From contig NZ_LT629739.1 in assembly GCF_900105045.1 (NCBI RefSeq), positions 1,302,001 through 1,366,000 of the forward strand: a stretch of 64,000 nt of DNA, written 5' to 3'. Origin of the DNA: Brevibacterium picturae. Its GTDB lineage: Bacteria > Actinomycetota > Actinomycetes > Actinomycetales > Brevibacteriaceae. The position numbers were made by a program, and so were the translations under genes. The notes under the pieces are model-generated. The model searched no databases. It was not told the DNA's origin and saw only the letters and a program-made list of their open reading frames with translations. How positions within the stretch are numbered: position 1 is the first letter of the stretch; each line of letters begins with the position of its first letter. Shown here in pieces: positions 58,548-64,000 of this stretch.

Positions 58548-59396
58548 TTAACTGGTCTCGTACATCTCTAACGCCTCATTTACATAGATGGTCCCGATAT
58601 TTCCCTCACCATTTGCTGCCCGATCTCGAGATTTTACCCGAAGCGAAGAGTCGTGAGTCAGCTGCTTGGCGAGAATCTGCCACTTCGGATCGGCTTGCAA
58701 ACCTATCGCAAAACATTTGGCGATAAGTGAGTCGGACCCGAGAATCTCGTCGCGTCCCATCGATCCATAGATCTTGAAGAACATCTTGTTGTAAAGCTGC
58801 ATGACTACGGTCTCGGCCTTCAGCACTTCATCTGGCTCTAGATTTTCAACAAATTTCGCCGTCTCTGTGTAGTGAGTCGGGGCACAAATCGTATGAGCTA
58901 TATGGGTGTAAGGGATCGTCTTAGCCAATGGCCAAAGCAGATCATACCCGATGCCCGACCACTTTTGTGACAAGCCCGAATCAAGGGCTACGTCCATGCG
59001 TGCTTTCCACTGCGCAATCAACGGATGGCCCGGTTCTGATGCGATCAGGCCAATACTCGGCTGAAATGACTGCCAGCCATAGAACACTGCGCCATGGAGG
59101 GGAAGCAGATCAGTGATGAGCGATAGAGGGCGCAAAGCGATCGTGTCAATATCCATCCACAAGCCACCACACTGCTCAAGTACCGCGCCTCTAATGTAGT
59201 CGGCCTTGTGTGCCACTTCGGGAATATCGAAAAAATCATCTCTGAGCCCAGAAATATGCTCTCTCACATTCTCAGGAGTGAGGAGCACCACGTCCCAGTC
59301 GCCGGCCTGAGCCTCAATAGTCTCCATGCAAAGCTGAATATAGTCAGGCATCGAGGCCGAGTACACATTCTCCCAGTACAACCAGATGGTTTCCAT
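58548..59396 (-). CDS. Capsule/wall polysaccharide glycosyltransferase (GT32-like, DXD)
   Basis: A 282-residue protein from ATG 59396, overlapping the stop of the large gene before it (TAATG). Features: IWLYWENVYSASMPDYIQLC at the N-terminus, then DFFDIPEVAHKADYIRGAVL, and the GGLWMDIDTIALRPL segment containing the DXD metal site, typical of capsular polysaccharide synthesis proteins related to OCH1-type transferases. It should add a sugar from a nucleotide donor to the polymer made by the upstream glycerophosphotransferases. Less GC-rich than the left part of the window. Confidence 0.85.
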   Translation of the reverse strand: METIWLYWENVYSASMPDYIQLCMETIEAQAGDWDVVLLTPENVREHISGLRDDFFDIPEVAHKADYIRGAVLEQCGGLWMDIDTIALRPLSLITDLLPLHGAVFYGWQSFQPSIGLIASEPGHPLIAQWKARMDVALDSGLSQKWSGIGYDLLWPLAKTIPYTHIAHTICAPTHYTETAKFVENLEPDEVLKAETVVMQLYNKMFFKIYGSMGRDEILGSDSLIAKCFAIGLQADPKWQILAKQLTHDSSLRVKSRDRAANGEGNIGTIYVNEALEMYETS

Positions 59397-62300
59397 TATA
59401 CTTCCTTTCGCAAACTGCCGATTCCGAACAAGTTCGCGTATTCGTCCATGAACCGTTCTGCGCTTCGCCCATCGTCAGAAGGGGCAAATCGTCCGACGAA
59501 ATTGAGATATTTTTCGGAGTTGGTGATTGCGCCTTCAGCCGCCGACTTGATCCAAGGCACCGCCTGTTCTCCATTACTGAATAACGGGCCAGGACTTTCT
59601 CGTTCGAAATCGAAGTAAAACCCCCGCGTGTCATCCCGATACCGGCCCAGATCTGGAACGACGAAGGAGATTGGCTTGCCGGTGACCACGAAGTCAAACA
59701 TGATCGATGAGTAGTCGGTGATCATCAGGTCGGCAGCTGCCATGAGTTCATTGACATCGCTATGTCCAGTAACGTCAATAACCCCCGAAGGCAGCGGTCC
59801 CTGGCGAGAATGCGCGGAATTCGCGTGTCCTCGATAGAAGATTATATAGTCGCTACCTAGTGACTTGATGGTGTTGTCCATTCCGAGAAAGTCGATTCGA
59901 CTGTATCTTCCTGACGAGTCTTTGAGATCATCCCTCCAAGTAGGGGCATACAGAATGACAGTCTGCCTCTCGCCGATGCGGTACATTTCCCTCACGGAAC
60001 TTCTACTCTTGACCATGCGAGATTTATCTGCCAAAGCGTCGTTACGTGGATATCCAGCATCAAAGACCAGCCCGTCAAAGGCGAAGGCCGATGATAGAGT
60101 TTCTGCTGCCCACGAGCTCTGTGCGAGCATGAGATCCCATTCGGTTTCAGCTTCTTTAGTCATCAGCGTTCGATACCGGAGCGATAAACTCGCCCCCGGA
60201 ACATCGTTGCCAATCTTCTTCAACGGTGTCCCATGCCAAGTTTGTATGTATTTCTGTGCCTTGGCTTTGCGGAAATAGTGGGGGAAGTTATTGTTGTTGA
60301 CAATCACGGAGCTTGTCGCCAACCTGTACATCCACTCGTCCGTCCCAGCCACCAGAGGCACGGCGCCCTCCGGAACATCTATCGATAGGTCTCTCACTGA
60401 CCAGAATCGCTTGAGTTCAGGAAAATGCGTAGCTGACACTTTGTCGATCTCCTTCGGAGAGTCAGTCACAGAGTCACCGCTGAAAGACTCGAAGAAGACG
60501 GTTCCCGGCTCGACCGCCCGGTCAGGGTCAGAGAAGTGCGCCAGTGATCGAGACCGAACCTGGAATGCTGATTCAGAGTCTTTAGTCTTGCCGGGCCCGG
60601 TAAGGGTAATTTCCAGGGCACGACTCTTTCCGACTGCAGTCAATCGAAGATTGTGAGCTCTCGACGTTAGGTCCTTAGGCAACTGCCTTTCAAGTTCTGA
60701 AGAAGTGCCGACCCATAGAGTTGCCGGTTTGTTCTGTTTTGTCGGCATCAGGCTCTGAAGGATGAACCTCCCCGGGCGAAGGATTTCTCCACCTCTATCT
60801 ACTAACCGGAACCGCGCAACGTAGGAGCCCGTGCCCTGGTGCCATCGAAGGTCCGTGCATTTGATCGTGTCATCCGCACTAACCAGAGCGAGAGACGGGA
60901 CATATGTACGAATCTCGTCTTTAGCGACGAAGTGCCGGCCGGAGAATACAATCTCGTTCGACTCATGGTCACAAACCACTGATTCAACCAGAGTACTCAC
61001 CGACGAGAGCTTCATACCCAGGTATCCAAAACCACTACTTGTGACGGCAACGAGTCCCTGCGGCTCGAGATTGTCTATTAGCTGTTGAGATACAGCCAAA
61101 GGAGCAGCAAATTTACCATCGCAAATGATATCGACGTTCAAGGATTGTGAAAATTGACTCTGATGGGGAACATTTAGATCTTTTGTAGACAATGTCGCGT
61201 AAAATCCCGATGCATCGCCGTGCACGAGACCGGAAGTTAATACCTCACTCCCGCTCTTTATACGGACGCAGGCGTTTTCGAGACCGAACCGAGCATGATT
61301 CGGAAGTCGATTGTAGGTGCACTGTTCGGCATCTATGCGAATGCTCCCATCAGAGAACCGCAAAGCCAAAACCTTGAATCGAGGAGTCAGCATTTTCAAC
61401 GTCGTGCCTGTACTCGAGTCACCTACCACCACGAATCGATGCCCTCCGGTTGTCATCTCGGTGGGCGCAGGCCAGCCTCCAATTCCTTCGGCAGAACGTT
61501 TAGGATTCTTAACTTCCCAGCTGTGTTCTTTTGCCGAAAGTGAAACGATCAGATCTAGTTCATTACCCTCAGTCTGACCTACACAAGCGAATGACCTATT
61601 AATAAGATCGCTGGTGAAGGTTGCTCGGAATTTGGACCTAGAATGCGGGTTATACGGGTCTGCAGTGTACGCACCCGGGCTATCTTCGTCGATGACGACA
61701 GAGTCTGCAAATAGGCTAAATTGTTCATTTTGCATTTCCACCGCATATGAGAGGTCGAAGTTTAGGTTCGGAATATACCCGAAGCCTTCAATAGTCAGTG
61801 CGCCGTTGTAGTCGCTATCAACAGCAGTAAGCACCACTTGCGGTTTCAAATGTTCAGGTTTAACCAACCGCAGGTCGTTCGGGATGGAGTTGAACAATCG
61901 CTCAAGCTGCGGAACATGGGCTCTGATCTCACCTTCTTCGTACACCGCGGTGTAGTAGGTGCGGTAAGTGTCAAACGCAGTAAGCAGTTCCAACATGTCC
62001 TCGCGCGTGCCATATGCAGCGAGATAAGCCAACCACCGACGAGGCGGGTCGATGCTCGCGATAGCCTCGCGCGGAGCAACGTCATAAAATTCCCTAACCC
62101 CTCTACTGAGTACTTCAAAGAATTCCGGGCCTGTCCGCGGTACTTCGCGGTAGTAGTAGAACAGATCCTCGCCAAGGCATTTCTTGTACCAGTACTCGAC
62201 ATAAGTCGTCGTGTAATTGTGGACAATAGATTCGACGCGCTCCGCGACATGTATTCGTTGCGCAAGATCGTCTATGTTTGACTTCTGTTGAGTGATTGAC

Positions 62301-63109
62301 TGACCATCTTCTCGGTGTCGCCAGTGGTAGACGGTTTCAGGCAGAATGTCGAGAGTAGCATCGTTAACAAATAGCTTTGCAGTGCATTCTTGATCTTCGT
62401 ATAGTGTTCCCGTAGGAAACTCACCCACGTTGTCATTCCAGGTAGTTCGTTTGAATATCTTATTGCAGGCAAACACGTCCCACATCACAGCGGGCAGTTC
62501 CTTTGCGGTAATACCGATTCGACGCTCATCGTGTACAAGGTCGACCCAGAACGGCACCCAGTGACGAGTGGAGTTGAACCGATCGATGGAACCTATGACC
62601 ACATCAGAACCTGACTCTTCAGCCGATTCCATCATCAGACGAAACGCCTGAGGTGCGACGAGGTCATCAGAATCAATAAAGGTCATATAGGGTGCGCGGG
62701 ACTTCTTGATCCCAGTGTTTCTTGCAGCGCCCAGCCCCTGATTCTCCTGATGCACAACCCGGATTCGTCCGTCAACGGCAGCAACTCGATCGGCTATCGA
62801 CCCGGTCTTGTCCTGCGAACCATCGTTGATAATGAGCATTTCCCAGTTCATATATGACTGCGCTGCGATCGATTCGACGCATTCTTCGAGGTACTTAGCC
62901 ACGTTGTAAGCCGGGACAATTACAGAAAGTTGCGGGTTAGCAGGAAAATCGGTGATCGCAGATGCTAGCTGGACCTTTTCCGCCGATTCCGACTCTGCAA
63001 GTGATGTGTTGAAACGTCTTGTCGCTCTCACGAGCTGGTTCTTAGCCAAAGATCCGACCTGACGCACCTTGCGGCGAGCGGTCTTCTGCATTGATGAGGC
63101 GGTTGTCAC
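59396..63109 (-). CDS. GT2 glycosyltransferase / CDP-glycerol glycerophosphotransferase fusion
   Basis: A 1237-residue protein. A basic N-terminal leader is followed by a GT2 domain (PQLSVIVPAYNVAKYLEE at about 59-76, NDGSQDKTGS, NQGLGAARNTGI, metal motif DSDD at 146-149, and GTLYEDQECTAK). A long middle region (about 330-830) is beta-rich and unassigned. The C-terminal TagF-type domain has YIQTWHGTPLKKIG near 955-970, ILYAPTWRDD, FYRGHAN and MITDYSSIMFDF near 1130. It would add both sugar and glycerol-phosphate units to a teichoic-acid-like polymer at the inner membrane face. It overlaps the preceding gene by ATGA and the next gene by TAATG. Confidence 0.9.
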   Translation of the reverse strand: MTTASSMQKTARRKVRQVGSLAKNQLVRATRRFNTSLAESESAEKVQLASAITDFPANPQLSVIVPAYNVAKYLEECVESIAAQSYMNWEMLIINDGSQDKTGSIADRVAAVDGRIRVVHQENQGLGAARNTGIKKSRAPYMTFIDSDDLVAPQAFRLMMESAEESGSDVVIGSIDRFNSTRHWVPFWVDLVHDERRIGITAKELPAVMWDVFACNKIFKRTTWNDNVGEFPTGTLYEDQECTAKLFVNDATLDILPETVYHWRHREDGQSITQQKSNIDDLAQRIHVAERVESIVHNYTTTYVEYWYKKCLGEDLFYYYREVPRTGPEFFEVLSRGVREFYDVAPREAIASIDPPRRWLAYLAAYGTREDMLELLTAFDTYRTYYTAVYEEGEIRAHVPQLERLFNSIPNDLRLVKPEHLKPQVVLTAVDSDYNGALTIEGFGYIPNLNFDLSYAVEMQNEQFSLFADSVVIDEDSPGAYTADPYNPHSRSKFRATFTSDLINRSFACVGQTEGNELDLIVSLSAKEHSWEVKNPKRSAEGIGGWPAPTEMTTGGHRFVVVGDSSTGTTLKMLTPRFKVLALRFSDGSIRIDAEQCTYNRLPNHARFGLENACVRIKSGSEVLTSGLVHGDASGFYATLSTKDLNVPHQSQFSQSLNVDIICDGKFAAPLAVSQQLIDNLEPQGLVAVTSSGFGYLGMKLSSVSTLVESVVCDHESNEIVFSGRHFVAKDEIRTYVPSLALVSADDTIKCTDLRWHQGTGSYVARFRLVDRGGEILRPGRFILQSLMPTKQNKPATLWVGTSSELERQLPKDLTSRAHNLRLTAVGKSRALEITLTGPGKTKDSESAFQVRSRSLAHFSDPDRAVEPGTVFFESFSGDSVTDSPKEIDKVSATHFPELKRFWSVRDLSIDVPEGAVPLVAGTDEWMYRLATSSVIVNNNNFPHYFRKAKAQKYIQTWHGTPLKKIGNDVPGASLSLRYRTLMTKEAETEWDLMLAQSSWAAETLSSAFAFDGLVFDAGYPRNDALADKSRMVKSRSSVREMYRIGERQTVILYAPTWRDDLKDSSGRYSRIDFLGMDNTIKSLGSDYIIFYRGHANSAHSRQGPLPSGVIDVTGHSDVNELMAAADLMITDYSSIMFDFVVTGKPISFVVPDLGRYRDDTRGFYFDFERESPGPLFSNGEQAVPWIKSAAEGAITNSEKYLNFVGRFAPSDDGRSAERFMDEYANLFGIGSLRKEV

Positions 63110-64000
63110 TGTGAGTTTCCTTCTCTGTGGGGCAGCAGCGCTTGTGCATTGCTTTTATTGTCAACGGGTTCCATTTTTGTTTGCGTATCGTGTTTAGCGA
63201 GAATCATGTTCCGCAGTTTTTCAACTGAGGAGGCAGCCCTAATCTCTTGAGGTATAGCAGGGCCGTTTAGCGGCGAACTTTCCAGTAATTGGTTTGCAAG
63301 TTCTACCAAACTTCGATGGTCTTTGACTGCCCGAGCCACGGTGTTACTCCACCGATCATAGAATCCACGCTCTTCAGCGTAGCTCGACAAGTCAGGAACA
63401 TGGTGGATCACAGGTTTACCGGTCAACGAGAAGTCGACGGCAATTGATGAATAGTCGGTAATGAGCAAATCTGCAAGGGTCATGAAATCCTCAACGAAGG
63501 GCTCCTCGGAGACATCAATGACTTGGTGCCGATTCGCCTCCCGAAATCTTGTCATGTGGTGATAACGCACAAGGACTGTGCTGTCCGTTTGTTCTGAAAG
63601 AGCATGTAAATCGATCAAGTCCGGCCATGCTGAATCTCCACCGTAGCGATCGGCCTCGCGCCAAGTAGGAACGTACAGGATCACTCGTTCGTTATCGTCG
63701 ATTCCAAGTCTGTGACGAAGACTGTTCTGAACGATCGGTCCCTTAGCCAATCGCAAATTTCGAGGATATTCGACTAACTCCGTCTGACCAGGGTAGCCGA
63801 GACCGGTCCGGAGATCTTGCTCTGCATCCTTTGACTGTACAAGCAATAGATCCCACTGCCTTACTTCGTTGCGCATTAGCCGTCGATATGTAAGTGGCAC
63901 TCGCCTCTGAGGGATATCCCACAATAGTTTCTTGATAGGCGTACCGTGCCAGGTTTGCAGATAGAACTGTCCGGAAAGCTTCCGAACGTAATAGGGAAAA
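63106..64000 (-). CDS. CDP-glycerol glycerophosphotransferase, 3' part (5' end outside window)
   Basis: The frame runs from the right edge to a stop at 63106 (about 297 residues visible). The TagB/TagF motifs are present: YLQTWHGTPIKKL close to the edge, RVPLTYRRLMRNEVRQWDLL, VILYVPTWREADRY, LVRYHHMTRF, and LLITDYSSIAVDFSLTGKP. It transfers glycerol-1-phosphate from CDP-glycerol to a lipid-linked chain. An internal ATG at 63924 is not the true start because conserved motifs extend past it. It is first in the visible part of the wall-polymer operon. Confidence 0.9.
   Translation of the reverse strand, partial: FPYYVRKLSGQFYLQTWHGTPIKKLLWDIPQRRVPLTYRRLMRNEVRQWDLLLVQSKDAEQDLRTGLGYPGQTELVEYPRNLRLAKGPIVQNSLRHRLGIDDNERVILYVPTWREADRYGGDSAWPDLIDLHALSEQTDSTVLVRYHHMTRFREANRHQVIDVSEEPFVEDFMTLADLLITDYSSIAVDFSLTGKPVIHHVPDLSSYAEERGFYDRWSNTVARAVKDHRSLVELANQLLESSPLNGPAIPQEIRAASSVEKLRNMILAKHDTQTKMEPVDNKSNAQALLPHREGNSQ

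Overview
The window is high-G+C DNA from an actinobacterium. DUF3151 and DUF3039-type proteins, a class F sortase and CDP-glycerol (teichoic acid type) glycerophosphotransferases sit in a strongly GC-biased codon background. Brevibacterium or a close relative is my best guess, but this is inference from gene content and no 16S or other marker is present. No tRNA, rRNA or CRISPR array was seen.

Layout. 1-4.2 kb: the end of an ArsR-type regulator, small conserved genes, a DUF3151 gene, and a coupled glycosyltransferase / degenerate GDPD-like membrane protein pair. 4.2-10.1 kb: a sialic acid catabolic locus. A sodium:solute symporter, nanA, a ROK kinase (nanK) and nanE overlap end to end. nagB and a FadR-type GntR regulator follow on the other strand, and a related 13-base motif lies upstream of both transcription units. 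10.2-14.4 kb: an acyl-CoA dehydrogenase and a class III CoA transferase diverge from a TetR regulator across an 18-base palindrome, then an SPFH/band-7 gene. 14.4-22.6 kb: a TRAP transporter (P, Q, M), an IclR regulator, two acyl-CoA dehydrogenases, a class III CoA transferase and an enoyl-CoA hydratase. This looks like uptake and CoA-dependent oxidation of an unidentified organic acid. 22.7-28.2 kb: malic enzyme, an MFS exporter divergent from its TetR, a flavodoxin-fold quinone reductase and an SDR. 28.3-30 kb: a secreted CHRD-like protein gene with an amber codon in its signal peptide, next to a class F sortase. 30.3-34.7 kb: a 2-hydroxycarboxylate transporter divergent from a class III CoA transferase, an HMG-CoA-lyase-like lyase and a GntR regulator, a set that fits citramalate-type acid catabolism.

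34.8-40.4 kb: uroporphyrinogen-III synthase, a PIN toxin/HTH antitoxin pair, DUF2000 divergent from AraC, a hydratase, an oxidoreductase and an AraC remnant. 40.4-42.2 kb: an apparently lower-G+C module of XRE-ImmA/IrrE protease plus PIN-like protein. 42.3-47.7 kb: a CitA/CitB-type two-component system coupled to an epoxide-hydrolase-like gene, DoxX, and the dicarboxylate symporter DctA. 47.8-54.1 kb: an accessory stretch with a DUF3039-tailed protein of unknown function beside an excisionase-type HTH protein, an IclR gene cut by an IS3-family element that itself carries a second IS3-family element, and a stand-alone ComEC-type metallo-beta-lactamase protein. 54.4-64 kb: a YbfB-type MFS transporter, an LCP-like protein without a membrane anchor, a GH79-like lipoprotein, and a wall-polymer operon that runs off the right edge (DXD-type glycosyltransferase, a 1237-residue GT2/glycerophosphotransferase fusion, and a further glycerophosphotransferase).

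The recurring theme is uptake of organic acids or sugars paired with a dedicated CoA or lyase pathway and a local regulator with a recognisable operator. Small toxin-antitoxin-like and mobile modules are inserted between these blocks.
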